Of a stretch of DNA of 64,000 bases, positions 24,683-32,436 are shown in pieces (within the stretch, counting starts at the first letter, position 1; every line of letters starts with the position of its first letter). Made by a program: the position numbers and the translations under genes. This DNA is from CG2-30-46-19 sp034414555 (GTDB lineage Bacteria > Chloroflexota > Dehalococcoidia > GIF9 > AB-539-J10): positions 62,001 through 126,000 of the forward strand of contig DAOUMA010000020.1 of assembly GCA_034414555.1 (NCBI GenBank). Direction: 5' to 3'. The notes beneath the pieces were generated by a model. The model was not told the DNA's origin. It did no database searches and saw only the letters and a program-made list of their open reading frames with translations.

Positions 24683-26302
24683 TCAATACTCAGGATACCC
24701 GCCACCGGGTGGCATTGGCATTTTTTCCTTTTCGGGAATATCGGTTACCAAGGATTCAGTGGTCAAAATCATATTGGCGATGCTAGCGCCATTTTGCAGC
24801 GCAGACCTGGTGACCTTAAGCGGGTCAACAATACCTCTTTTCACCATGTCGACACCCAATTCATCCTTAAGGGCATCATAGCCTACACCTGCTGGGCTTT
24901 CCTTTACTTTGTTTACTATTACTGAACCCTCTCTTCCACTATTGGCAGCAATACAGCGAATAGGTGCTTCTAAGGCATGCCTTAGAACAGCAACGCCAGT
25001 AGCTTCATCTCCCTTGACCTTTAGCTTGTCCAGGACAGGTATTGCGTTGAGAAGGGCGACACCGCCTCCAGGTAAAATGCCTTCCTCTACCGCAGCCCGT
25101 GTAGCGGATAAGGCATCTTCCATGCGGTGTTTCCTCTCTTTTAAATCTACCTCGGTGGCAGCACCTACCTTTATTACCGCCACGCCACCAGCCAATTTAG
25201 CTAATCTCTCCTGGAGTTTTTCCTTATCATAGTCAGATGTAGTTATATCAATTTGAGACCTGATTTGCTTGATTCTCGCTTCAATATCTCCGGTTTTTCC
25301 TTTTCCTTCAACGATGGTGGTATTGTCTTTGTCAGCAACAACTTTTCGTGCGCGCCCGAGGTCTTCTATAGTTACTGAATCTAGCTTTCTACCAACTTCT
25401 TCAGATATGACCTTACCGCCAGTGAGGACAGCTATATCCTGAAGCATTTCCTTTCGTCTGTCCCCGAAGCCTGGTGCTTTAACTGCCAGAGGGCTTAAAG
25501 TCCCCCTCAGCTTATTGACTACCAAGGTAGCTAAGGGTTCACCTTCCACATCCTCCGCGATGATAACGATGTTCTTGGAGGTCTGGACGATCTTTTCTAG
25601 GGCGGGAAGGATATCATTCAGGGCAGAGATTTTCTTATCGGTAATGAGGATGTATGGGTCTTCCAGCTCGCATCTCATCTGCTCAATATTAGTGGTGAAG
25701 TAAGGGCTGATATAACCTCGGTCAAATTTCATGCCCTCGACGTATTCAGTTTCGAATTCTAATCCTTTGCCTTCCTCAATGGTGATAACACCATCCTTAC
25801 CTACCTTTTCCATCACATTGGCAATTAAATTGCCAATGTCCTCATCCGCTGCTGATATGGAAGCTACTTGAGCCACTTGCTCTTTGCCAGCTACAGGGAT
25901 GGCTATTTTTTTAAGTTCTCCCACCACAGCCGACACTCCTTTCTCAATGCCACGCTTCAAAGCCATGGCATCAGTGCCAGCGGCGATGTTCTTGAAGCCT
26001 TCAGCGATAATGCCTTGTGCCAGAATAACAGATGTGCTGGTTCCATCGCCGCACTGGTCATTAGTTTTGGTTGCTGCCTCTTTTACTAGTTGAACTCCCA
26101 TATTTTCAAATGGGTCGGGCAATTCTATATCCTTGGCGATGGAAACGCCATCGTTGAGAACTGAGGGAGCGCCAAATTTCTTGTCCAGTGCTACTGGACG
26201 CCCGCGTGGTCCTAACGTTACTTTAATTGCATCGGTTAGAGTAGTTATGCCTGTTTTGAGTGCTTTTCTTGCTTCTTCACCGAAAAGAAGTTGTTTTGCC
26301 AT
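24683..26302 (-). CDS. groL: Chaperonin GroEL
   Basis: A 539-residue 60-kDa chaperonin that folds proteins in an ATP-driven double ring. Motifs are VTLGPRGRPVALDKKFGAP at the N-terminus, NDQCGDGTSTSVILAQ (nucleotide site, usually AGDGTTT), the apical domain with VKAPGFGDRRKEMLQDIAVLTGG, and RAAVEEGILPGGGVALL. The C-terminus is short and methionine/glycine-rich (PMPPGGGYPEY). It follows groS by 15 bases under CIRCE control. Confidence 0.98.
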   Translation of the reverse strand: MAKQLLFGEEARKALKTGITTLTDAIKVTLGPRGRPVALDKKFGAPSVLNDGVSIAKDIELPDPFENMGVQLVKEAATKTNDQCGDGTSTSVILAQGIIAEGFKNIAAGTDAMALKRGIEKGVSAVVGELKKIAIPVAGKEQVAQVASISAADEDIGNLIANVMEKVGKDGVITIEEGKGLEFETEYVEGMKFDRGYISPYFTTNIEQMRCELEDPYILITDKKISALNDILPALEKIVQTSKNIVIIAEDVEGEPLATLVVNKLRGTLSPLAVKAPGFGDRRKEMLQDIAVLTGGKVISEEVGRKLDSVTIEDLGRARKVVADKDNTTIVEGKGKTGDIEARIKQIRSQIDITTSDYDKEKLQERLAKLAGGVAVIKVGAATEVDLKERKHRMEDALSATRAAVEEGILPGGGVALLNAIPVLDKLKVKGDEATGVAVLRHALEAPIRCIAANSGREGSVIVNKVKESPAGVGYDALKDELGVDMVKRGIVDPLKVTRSALQNGASIANMILTTESLVTDIPEKEKMPMPPGGGYPEY

Positions 26303-26317
26303 TTAATTCCCCTCCTT

Positions 26318-26614
26318 TTATGAACTCCGCTTGGCTAAAATATCGCTCTCGCGAACAATAATCAATTCTTCGTCGTCGACCTTAATCTCTGTCCCGGCAT
26401 ATTTGGAATAGATCACCTTGTCTCCTACTTTCACTTCCATAGCGATACGCTTCCCATCTTCAGATAGCTTGCCTGGACCTGCAGCGATGATTTTGCCTTC
26501 TTGGGGCTTTTCCTTGACTGTATCTGGTAGAACAATTCCCCCTTTGCTTACTTCTTCCTTGGGAGTAGGTTTAATCACTACCCTGTCTCCCAAAGGCTTA
26601 ATTTTAGTTGCCAT
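26318..26614 (-). CDS. groS: Co-chaperonin GroES
   Basis: A 98-residue protein, the lid of GroEL. It shows KIKPLGDRVVIKPTPKEE, the mobile loop SKGGIVLPDTVKEKPQEG and the C-terminal EIKVDDEELIIVRESDIL. A GGAGG sequence precedes the ATG. It is the first gene of the groS-groL operon, 27 bases from a perfect CIRCE element. Confidence 0.98.
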   Translation of the reverse strand: MATKIKPLGDRVVIKPTPKEEVSKGGIVLPDTVKEKPQEGKIIAAGPGKLSEDGKRIAMEVKVGDKVIYSKYAGTEIKVDDEELIIVRESDILAKRSS

Positions 26615-26641
26615 AACACCTCCTTTGTTAAAGCTTAATTT

Positions 26642-26668
26642 TTAGCACTCTATACGATAGAGTGCTAA
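26642..26668. promoter_or_regulatory. CIRCE operator (HrcA binding site)
   Basis: TTAGCACTC (26642-26650), nine-base spacer, GAGTGCTAA (26660-26668): an exact match to the CIRCE consensus. It lies just downstream of the -10 of the groS promoter, where HrcA binding represses transcription until heat shock. hrcA is not in the window. Confidence 0.97.
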
Positions 26669-26670
26669 GT

Positions 26671-26698
26671 ATTATAACACAAAAATTTTTAAATGCAA
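26671..26698 (-). promoter_or_regulatory. groES-groEL promoter
   Basis: Read on the minus strand: TTGCAT (26693-26698), a 16-base spacer and a perfect TATAAT (26671-26676), followed immediately by the CIRCE element. This is a housekeeping-type promoter placed for HrcA repression. Confidence 0.85.
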
Positions 26699-26781
26699 TA
26701 CCATGTGCTGGCTGACATTTACGGTTACTTTTTTATGATTTAACAAGGAACTTATCGGTTACATATTACAAATTTGAATCA

Positions 26782-26934
26782 GAGATTGTTTAGCAACCTA
26801 TCCCACTCCCTTCCCTTAGCAAGGGAAGGGGAATGTAGGTAAGAGAGGGGTGAAACCCCTCTCTTTAAACCTCTTCCCCCTCTCCTTTGTTTGAGGGAGA
26901 GAGGGATAAAGGGGTGAGGTTAGTAAACACTCTC
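26782..26934 (+). repeat. MITE-like palindromic repeat, full copy B
   Basis: About 153 bp bounded by imperfect terminal inverted repeats, GAGATTGTTTAGCAACC at the left and GGTTAGTAAACACTCTC at the right. Three internal hairpins occur: CTTCCCTTAGCAAGGGAAG, AGAGAGGGG...CCCCTCTCT and the purine/pyrimidine-rich CCCCCTCTCC...GGAGAGAGGG. It is closely related to copies at 926, 43881 and 59454 and has no coding frame. It sits between the groS promoter and the iron-regulator promoter. Confidence 0.88.
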
Positions 26935-26945
26935 AAATCGTGATC

Positions 26946-26974
26946 TTGACAAACAAAAAAGGGATATTTATAAT
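26946..26974 (+). promoter_or_regulatory. Consensus promoter of the DtxR-family regulator/feo locus
   Basis: A perfect TTGACA (26946-26951), 17-base spacer and perfect TATAAT (26969-26974). Such a strong promoter immediately followed by a metal-regulator palindrome indicates repression by the regulator it drives. Confidence 0.88.
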
Positions 26975-26980
26975 CAATTT

Positions 26981-26996
26981 GTTAGACTTAGCTAAC
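26981..26996. promoter_or_regulatory. Operator half-palindrome GTTAG...CTAAC at the transcription start
   Basis: GTTAGACTTAGCTAAC covers the expected +1 position of the preceding promoter. It shares GTTAGAC and CTAAC with the perfect 16-bp palindrome at 27521-27536, so both are probably bound by the same metal-dependent repressor. Confidence 0.75.
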
Positions 26997-27009
26997 ATTT
27001 TAACTCATA

Positions 27010-27492
27010 ATGGTAAAACAAAAGATGGTGAAGAGATATAGCGCAAGTCTGGAAGATTATCTTGAGGCAATAGCCAATTTGTATACAGATGGAAAAGTTG
27101 TGAAGGTAAGACAACTTAGCCGTATGTTGAATGTAAAAATGCCCAGTGTTACCGCAGCGCTGGAAAGGCTTTCTGAGGAGGGGCTTGTAGTTCATAAGAG
27201 GTACGGCGATATAAAGCTCACACCTGAGGGTGATAGAGCAGCCCAGGATGTGATTCACCGTCATAGAGCGTTAAGCCGCTTTTTTGCCGAAGGGTTGAAT
27301 ATCAGCAAGAAAACGGCGGAAGAAGATGCCTGTAAGATTGAACATGTCATTAGCCCGTTAAGTCTGGAGAGGATAGTTAAGTTCATAGAATTTATTGAAG
27401 CGTGTCCATTAGGGGAAGCTAATTTCCCGAAGAGGTATAGATATTATCTAGAGCATGGGAAGCCTCCTCCGGAGTGTCTGGAGGGAAGATAG
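27010..27492 (+). CDS. DtxR/MntR-family metal-dependent transcriptional repressor
   Basis: A 160-residue regulator. An N-terminal winged helix (SASLEDYLEAIANLYTDGKVVKVRQLSRMLNV...SVTAALERLSEEGLV) is followed by the dimerisation and metal-binding domain (HRHRALSRFFAEGL ... EDACKIEHVISPLSLERIVKFIEF), with His, Glu, Asp and Cys ligand candidates typical of the family. The metal-loaded dimer binds palindromic operators. Given feoA and feoB downstream, Fe(II) is the likely co-repressor. It has no SH3-like third domain, so it resembles MntR-length members. An alternative ATG lies five codons downstream. Confidence 0.93.
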   Translation: MVKQKMVKRYSASLEDYLEAIANLYTDGKVVKVRQLSRMLNVKMPSVTAALERLSEEGLVVHKRYGDIKLTPEGDRAAQDVIHRHRALSRFFAEGLNISKKTAEEDACKIEHVISPLSLERIVKFIEFIEACPLGEANFPKRYRYYLEHGKPPPECLEGR

Positions 27493-27520
27493 GGAGGAAG
27501 AAAAAAAATTACCGTATTAA

Positions 27521-27536
27521 GTTAGACATGTCTAAC
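27521..27536. promoter_or_regulatory. Perfect 16-bp operator palindrome upstream of feo genes
   Basis: GTTAGACATGTCTAAC is its own reverse complement. It lies between the repressor gene and the feo genes and matches the site at 26981-26996, implying that the repressor controls both its own gene and iron uptake. No clear -10/-35 pair was found around it. Confidence 0.8.
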
Positions 27537-27554
27537 AAAAATCGGGGTGAGCGA

Positions 27555-27724
27555 ATGACGATGATAGCAAGTCAAGTTGGAATTGGTGATATGACGAGGA
27601 TCATAGCGATTAAGATGGGTGCAAGTGCTGGTGCTTTCGGGCGGAGAATGACACAAAAAATCATTATGGTGGGGTATTAAGGGTGGGAAAAAGTTTCCAA
27701 GATGGAAGGCGAAGAGGGAAAATT
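27555..27724 (+). pseudogene. Possible degenerate FeoA copy
   Basis: A short frame from ATG 27555 (41 codons, stop at 27678-27680) reads GIGDMTRIIAIKMGASAGAFGRRMTQKI, which resembles the start of a FeoA SH3-like domain. After the stop the same frame continues WEKVSKMEGEEGKL, similar to the middle of FeoA. This suggests a FeoA paralogue interrupted by a stop and truncated, just before the intact feoA. The similarity is judged by eye; the alternative is a functional 41-residue peptide. Confidence 0.4.
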
Positions 27725-27994
27725 ATGAATAACATCGATCCGTCACAGCGACCAAATTGGGTAACTGTGAATCAGATGCATGCAGGGCAGAGCGGTCGCG
27801 TGGTTCAAGTTTCAGGTGGGCGTGGGATGACCACCCATCTCCAGGCCCTGGGAATAATGCCTGGCAAAATAGTAACCAAGGTAAGTTCAGCATTTATGAG
27901 GGGGCCGGTGGTTATCATGGTGGATCGTGTTCAAGTGGCTATTGGCTTTGGCATGGCCAGCCGGATAATAGTTGCCCTGGATTTAAAGAAGTAG
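27725..27994 (+). CDS. feoA: Ferrous iron transport protein A
   Basis: An 89-residue protein with the FeoA SH3-like fold: QMHAGQSGRVVQVSGGRGMTTHLQALGIMPGKIVTKVS and a C-terminal VQVAIGFGMASRIIV. FeoA is a small cytoplasmic partner that stimulates the FeoB transporter. ATG 27725 is preferred over a GTG 14 codons upstream because AGAGGG precedes it. The feoB ATG follows the stop codon directly. Confidence 0.9.
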   Translation: MNNIDPSQRPNWVTVNQMHAGQSGRVVQVSGGRGMTTHLQALGIMPGKIVTKVSSAFMRGPVVIMVDRVQVAIGFGMASRIIVALDLKK

Positions 27995-29704
27995 ATGAAG
28001 ATACTTCTGATGGGCAACCCCAATGTGGGGAAGAGTGCCCTCTTCTCCCGACTCACAGGTGTCAGGGTAGCTGTCTCTAACTATCCCGGGACCACCGTGG
28101 AGTTTACCCGAGGTTTTATGAAGCTGGGTGGTGAGGCAAACGAGGTGGTGGATGTCCCCGGCACCTATACCCTCGAGCCCATGTCCAAGGCGGAAGAGGT
28201 AGCCGCTGAGATGTTGAAGGATGGTAGCGATGTTGTCATTGATGTAGTCAATGCTATCAATCTGGAGCGGAATCTCTATCTCACCCTGGAACTCCTCGAG
28301 AGGAAAACGCCGGTGATAGTAGCTCTCAACATGTGGGACGATACCAAACATCGTGGGATACACATAGATGTAAACAAGCTGGAGGAGTTACTGGGAGTGC
28401 CTGTTGTCCCTGTGGTGGCGATAACAGGGGAGGGGGTAAAGAATCTGGCCTACCGTATTTCGGAAGCTACTTCACCCTCAATGCCTCCTCGCACCCGAGA
28501 TGAGAGATGGGCAGCCGTGGGAAATATCGTAGGCCAGGTGCAGACCATCTCTCATCGTCACCACACTCCACTTGAGCACCTGGAGGATGCCTCAGTTAAA
28601 CCTTTCCCTGGCATCCTTATCGCGGCAGCTATCCTGTGTTTGGCTTTCGTTGTGATACGTTTTATCGGCGAGGGACTCATTAATTACATCTCGAATCCTC
28701 TTTTTGGTGACTTCTATGCTCCGCTACTACTTAAGCTGAGTCAAGTTATGGGAGGCGGGGGACTTTTACATGAGATCGTTATCGGGAAGTTAATCGGGGG
28801 CGAGATAAATTTTGTCCAGTCCTTCGGGCTTTTGACCACTGGTCTCTATGTTCCCCTGGGGATGGTCCTGCCATATGTGTTTTCTTTCTATCTGGTGCTC
28901 GGGATTCTGGAGGATGTAGGCTATCTACCCCGATTAGCGGTACTGTTGGATAATATAATGCACCGCTTGGGTATGCATGGTTATGCTATCATTCCCACGT
29001 TTCTTGGCTTGGGATGTAATGTTCCTGGAATACTGGCCACCCGAATACTGGAGAGCAAGAGGGAGAGATTCATTGCCGCCACCCTGATATCTATCGGCGT
29101 TCCCTGTGCCGCCCTCCAGGCGATGATCATTGGGTTGGTGGGGGAGTGGGGTTGGCAATATGTGGCTCTGGTTTACGGCAGCCTGCTATGCGTCTGGCTG
29201 GTGCTGGGGCTCATTTTAAACCTGACCGTTAAAGGCTTCAGCCCCGAGCTCCTCATGGAAATTCCTCCCTACCGTTTTCCCCCGTGGCGGTTGGTGTGGC
29301 AGAAGCTGTGGATGAGGACAATGCACTTTCTGAGGGAGGCCTTGCCCATAATTCTGTTGGGGGTCTTGGTCATCAATGTCCTCTATTTTCTGGGGGTTTT
29401 TGATGCCATTGCGGCCTTCACCGCGCCCGTGGTGAGCAAGATGCTGGGGCTGCCACCGGAGGCTATTGGTGCTTTGGTTGTTGGCTTCTTACGCAAGGAT
29501 ATGGCCTTGGGAATGCTGGGTGCCCTCAGCCTGAGCGCCAAGCAACTCGTCGTCGGGAGTGTGGTATTAGCCATGTTCTTTCCCTGTATCGCTAGCTTTG
29601 TGGTGCTGACCCGGGAGTTAGGAGCTAAGGGCGTGCTTGCAGCTACCGGGATAATGATAGCTGCCTCCCTGGCTATGGGCAGTTTGCTAAATCTGATTCT
29701 GTAA
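27995..29704 (+). CDS. feoB: Ferrous iron transporter FeoB
   Basis: A 569-residue GTP-dependent Fe(II) importer. The G-domain carries G1 GNPNVGKS (residues 8-15), G2-region YPGTTVE, G3 DVPGTY and G4 NMWD; the membrane part contains two Gate regions with the conserved cysteines in GLGCNVPGILATR and FPCIASFVVLTREL, and about eight membrane helices. At 569 residues it is shorter than many FeoB proteins (over 650), with a short linker after the G-domain and no long C-terminal tail. It lies downstream of the iron-repressor palindrome. No clear terminator follows. Confidence 0.96.
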   Translation: MKILLMGNPNVGKSALFSRLTGVRVAVSNYPGTTVEFTRGFMKLGGEANEVVDVPGTYTLEPMSKAEEVAAEMLKDGSDVVIDVVNAINLERNLYLTLELLERKTPVIVALNMWDDTKHRGIHIDVNKLEELLGVPVVPVVAITGEGVKNLAYRISEATSPSMPPRTRDERWAAVGNIVGQVQTISHRHHTPLEHLEDASVKPFPGILIAAAILCLAFVVIRFIGEGLINYISNPLFGDFYAPLLLKLSQVMGGGGLLHEIVIGKLIGGEINFVQSFGLLTTGLYVPLGMVLPYVFSFYLVLGILEDVGYLPRLAVLLDNIMHRLGMHGYAIIPTFLGLGCNVPGILATRILESKRERFIAATLISIGVPCAALQAMIIGLVGEWGWQYVALVYGSLLCVWLVLGLILNLTVKGFSPELLMEIPPYRFPPWRLVWQKLWMRTMHFLREALPIILLGVLVINVLYFLGVFDAIAAFTAPVVSKMLGLPPEAIGALVVGFLRKDMALGMLGALSLSAKQLVVGSVVLAMFFPCIASFVVLTRELGAKGVLAATGIMIAASLAMGSLLNLIL

Positions 29705-30070
29705 GCGAGGCATAGCTGATAAGATACTGCCACTGGCTCACCGATATGGCAAGATGCACCTCCTGGCTATAAGTGTAGAATTGGCATGCTAGGCATGGCG
29801 GCTAGCTTGTTCTTGTTGCGCTAGCCTTTGCTGCCTGGTTCAGCAGCATCTTGAACGCCGCGCCAGGCCTTCTAGAAGCTCTGACTCTGGGTGTGTCGGT
29901 GTGGTAGCGGCATAGTCAAGATATATCCTGTTCATCCAAGTAGTGTGTTATTAAAACAAATATAGGCGGAAAGAGGCAAATTTGACCAAGTTATGCGGAG
30001 GCTGAGATACTTGGGTAACACTCATGGTATGGTTAGTAATGATACTAATTTACCGTGAGGAGTTACCAGG
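29705..30070. other. Non-coding stretch with probable insertion-sequence debris
   Basis: I see no intact gene here. It contains a 7-bp inverted repeat GGCTAGC/GCTAGCC (29800-29806 and 29820-29826) with no T-run. It leads into a transposase fragment, so it may hold decayed mobile-element sequence, but no recognisable end repeats were found. Confidence 0.4.
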
Positions 30071-30286
30071 ATGAGAAAGCCAGCCAGCTTTTATTTCTTT
30101 AAAACCAAGCCTATTGCCTTAAAGAGCAAATTAGGCATTCAAAGGTACTTTTCCAGGGTCAGAACCCCTAAGGATGACCCTGAGATAGAAAGGTTTAACC
30201 AGACCCTGGAGTATGAATGGCTTGCTGAGTATGACTTCAACCGTCCGCATCAGTCTCTTGCCTATCTTGCCGCTGCAGTATATTGA
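30071..30286 (+). pseudogene. Transposase/integrase fragment (IS481/IS3-type rve domain)
   Basis: The 71-residue frame reads RVRTPKDDPEIERFNQTLEYEWL and then AEYDFNRPHQSLAYL, both diagnostic of the C-terminal end of DDE integrase-core transposases. The family normally has about 30 residues between the EW region and the EWL-x-EYNFNRPHQSL end, so these two parts appear joined by a deletion between similar EWL codons. The N-terminal half and the first catalytic aspartates are absent; the Glu of the DDE triad may survive in PEIERF. The remnant borders the polyhydroxyalkanoate locus. Confidence 0.85.
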
Positions 30287-30346
30287 AAGGGAACTTGCTA
30301 AAATCCGTAGTCCAGTGTTACCTATGTGGTCAGCCTGCACAAGAGA

Positions 30347-30375
30347 TTGCATTAGTAAAATATTAGTATTACAAT
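30347..30375 (+). promoter_or_regulatory. Predicted promoter of the polyhydroxyalkanoate locus
   Basis: TTGCAT (30347-30352), a 17-base spacer and TACAAT (30370-30375), followed by GAGGAGG (30391-30397) and the first ATG at 30407. The -10 matches five of six consensus bases, the -35 only three. Confidence 0.5.
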
Positions 30376-30406
30376 CATATGAGTTACTTTGAGGAGGTAC
30401 AAAGAG

Positions 30407-30703
30407 ATGGAACAATGGAGCAAATATTGGCAGCAAATGACAAAAATGTGGAAGCTTTCCTGGGATCCCTATCTTAAGGCAGCGACAGCTATGCAAGAGC
30501 AGAGTGACAGAATGTTAGACCTCATGCTTCAACAGATTGATATCTCTTCAGAAGAAGCCAGAAAGCAGGTCAGAGAATGGCTTCAGGGTGCTAGAGAGGT
30601 TAGTAAAGTCTATAGGGCACAGCTAGAAGCAATACAAGAAAACATTAAGAAGCTTGAAGAGATGCTGGAGCAGCCAGCAAAACCAAAGCAAGCTAAACAG
30701 TAG
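30407..30703 (+). CDS. Small helical protein, possible phasin or PHA synthase accessory
   Basis: A 98-residue, mainly helical protein rich in Trp, Gln and Glu at its start (EQWSKYWQQMTKMWKLSWDPYL) with a coiled-coil-like C-terminal half (REVSKVYRAQLEAIQENIKKLEEML) and a Lys/Pro tail. It resembles phasins and PhaR/PhaE-like proteins in style, but I do not recognise a defined family. A strong GAGGAGG lies ten bases before the ATG. It is the first gene of a run of four ending in phaC, so a role on granules or in the synthase complex is inferred from position. Confidence 0.75.
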   Translation: MEQWSKYWQQMTKMWKLSWDPYLKAATAMQEQSDRMLDLMLQQIDISSEEARKQVREWLQGAREVSKVYRAQLEAIQENIKKLEEMLEQPAKPKQAKQ

Positions 30704-30721
30704 TAAAAAGGAATATACCCC

Positions 30722-31171
30722 ATGGATCCTCGCTTTCTAAAATGGTGGGGGGAGGCTTTAACCCTCATGGCATCAAATCTGGAATTCCTTGAGAAGACGA
30801 TGCCAAAAACTGGCGCAGAAACTTCAGAATGGTTCAAGGCGTGGGAATCCCTTCCTGGGCTTTCTAAACCACCATTTTCAACAGAAACTATGGAAAAGTC
30901 CTACCGTGAGTGGCTTTCCTTCTTAGGAGCTGTACCACGGAGTGATTACGAAGCTCTTAAGAACCAGGCAGATGCTTTAGAAACAGAATGCGAAAAATTG
31001 AAGCAGACTATAGAGACATTGGTAGAGGATGCGAGCAACTATCCAGGAGTTTCCGGTATTGTAACTCCATGGCTGGAACTCGCCCGAAAGACAATGGATG
31101 CTCATATGGAATGGCTGAAGCAGTTCCAGAAAGGCTGGGGAGATGAGCACAGGAGCTCAGAAAAGCCATAA
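30722..31171 (+). CDS. Helical protein in PHA locus, PhaE-like accessory
   Basis: A 149-residue protein beginning DPRFLKWWGEALTLMASNLEFLEK, with a central SYREWLSFLGAVPRSDYEALKNQADALETECEKLKQ coiled-coil and an ending in ARKTMDAHMEWLKQFQKGW. The stretch LGAVPRSDYEALK recalls the W-G-V-x-P segment of PhaE proteins, which is followed by a coiled coil, so it may be a shortened PhaE relative. It lies 18 bases after the preceding small gene and about 100 bases before phaE. No catalytic motif is seen. Confidence 0.75.
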   Translation: MDPRFLKWWGEALTLMASNLEFLEKTMPKTGAETSEWFKAWESLPGLSKPPFSTETMEKSYREWLSFLGAVPRSDYEALKNQADALETECEKLKQTIETLVEDASNYPGVSGIVTPWLELARKTMDAHMEWLKQFQKGWGDEHRSSEKP

Positions 31172-31221
31172 AATGTCATTCCAAATTTGTTTCGGAATCT
31201 GAAAAGGGGATGTTGAAACAA

Positions 31222-31239
31222 TCCTGACATTTATCAGGA
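31222..31239. other. Inverted repeat upstream of phaE
   Basis: TCCTGA (31222-31227), CATTTA, TCAGGA (31234-31239) lies in the 104-base gap before phaE. A looser ATTCC/GGAAT pair sits just upstream. It could be a regulator site or an mRNA hairpin; no T-run follows. Confidence 0.35.
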
Positions 31240-31275
31240 CAGAGTTCAGCATGATAGGTGAGGGGGTGAACAAAA

Positions 31276-32436
31276 ATGGCTGAAGCAGAAAAACCAAAAG
31301 ATATTACCTCACAGTGGATTGAAGGGCAACAGAATTTACTAAAAATGTGGCTGGATATGACTTCGCAAAGCATGGAACAAGCCATGTCTTTCTGGCAAAG
31401 CCCGGCTATCATGACTTCCCTTGGAGACTGGTATCAGAAATGGCTCAAGTCATTCCCCGAGGCTTTTCCTGTCCCGGAATCAACAAAGGGGCTCGGAGCT
31501 ACAGTTCTTGAGCGGCTTTCCAGCGCTGCTAAAGTTTACCAAGACCTTCTAAGGTTCTGGGCTGATACCATGATGGGGCTGGCTCAATTACAGCCTGGAA
31601 CTACGCTCTCCGCAGAAAAAACTAAAGAGCTCTATGACCAGTGGGTGAAAAATTATCAAATCATGATGAGTTCCCTCTGGGGAGTAGTCCCTTCAACAGA
31701 TGTTCAAGAGACAGTAAAAGCCCTGGAAAGTGCTACCGGTACTACTGCGGAATATTACTGGCGACAGATAGAGCCGGTACTCAAAAACTTAGAACAACTG
31801 CCCGAGACACTAAGCAAAATGGCTAAGGGTGAGAGTGGGGCTATGGTAGAGTTAACTGGAATATTCTGGAAGAATTACGAAGCTACCCTCGGCCAATCTC
31901 TGCGTGCCCCTACCTTCGGCTTTTTTCGGGGATTCACAGCTCTAATGAATAAGACAATCGATGCCTATATCCGATTTAACACTGCTGTTGCTGAGTTTTA
32001 TGCACTCTTTTACAACACCGGCCTGCATGCTGGTGAGAAGGTCTTCCAGCGACTATCAGAATTTCAGGGCAAGGAGCTCACGCCTGAGACCTTCCACGAG
32101 TTCTACCGAACCTGGTGGACAACTAATGAAGATGTCTACCACGACTTATTCTTGTCCCCACAGTTTATCAATCTTCAAGGAGAAGTTGTTCGCCGGGGGC
32201 TTCTCTTCAGGAAGTGGCTTGACGATCTTTCCGACGAGGTCCTCAAGTTCACTAATCTCCCCACTAAGAAAGATATGGATGAGGTCTATCATTCAATTTA
32301 TGAACTCAAGAATGAAGTTCGCTGGCAAAGACGCACTATCCACGACCTGGAGAATCACCTGAAGAGCTCAAGTGGTGGAGCCAAGACTACTCGGAGAACA
32401 TCTAAAAGGGCTAGCCCAAAGGAGGGACAAATATGA
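31276..32436 (+). CDS. phaE: Class III PHA synthase subunit PhaE
   Basis: A 386-residue helical protein matching PhaE, the non-catalytic partner of class III polyhydroxyalkanoate synthases. It shows repeated Trp-rich helices (QQNLLKMWLDMTSQSMEQAMSFW), SSLWGVVPSTDVQETVKALE, the TFGFFRGFTALMNKTIDAYIRFN region, and a C-terminal segment LPTKKDMDEVYHSIYELKNEVRWQRRTI, which is typical of PhaE/PhaC helper proteins and leads into a basic tail. It overlaps phaC by four bases (ATGA), so the two subunits are translationally coupled. Confidence 0.88.
   Translation: MAEAEKPKDITSQWIEGQQNLLKMWLDMTSQSMEQAMSFWQSPAIMTSLGDWYQKWLKSFPEAFPVPESTKGLGATVLERLSSAAKVYQDLLRFWADTMMGLAQLQPGTTLSAEKTKELYDQWVKNYQIMMSSLWGVVPSTDVQETVKALESATGTTAEYYWRQIEPVLKNLEQLPETLSKMAKGESGAMVELTGIFWKNYEATLGQSLRAPTFGFFRGFTALMNKTIDAYIRFNTAVAEFYALFYNTGLHAGEKVFQRLSEFQGKELTPETFHEFYRTWWTTNEDVYHDLFLSPQFINLQGEVVRRGLLFRKWLDDLSDEVLKFTNLPTKKDMDEVYHSIYELKNEVRWQRRTIHDLENHLKSSSGGAKTTRRTSKRASPKEGQI

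Noticed and set aside
29800..29826. Inverted repeat GGCTAGC/GCTAGCC as feoB terminator
   Set aside because: It is about 95 bases past the feoB stop, the stem is short, the loop is 13 bases and there is no T-run.
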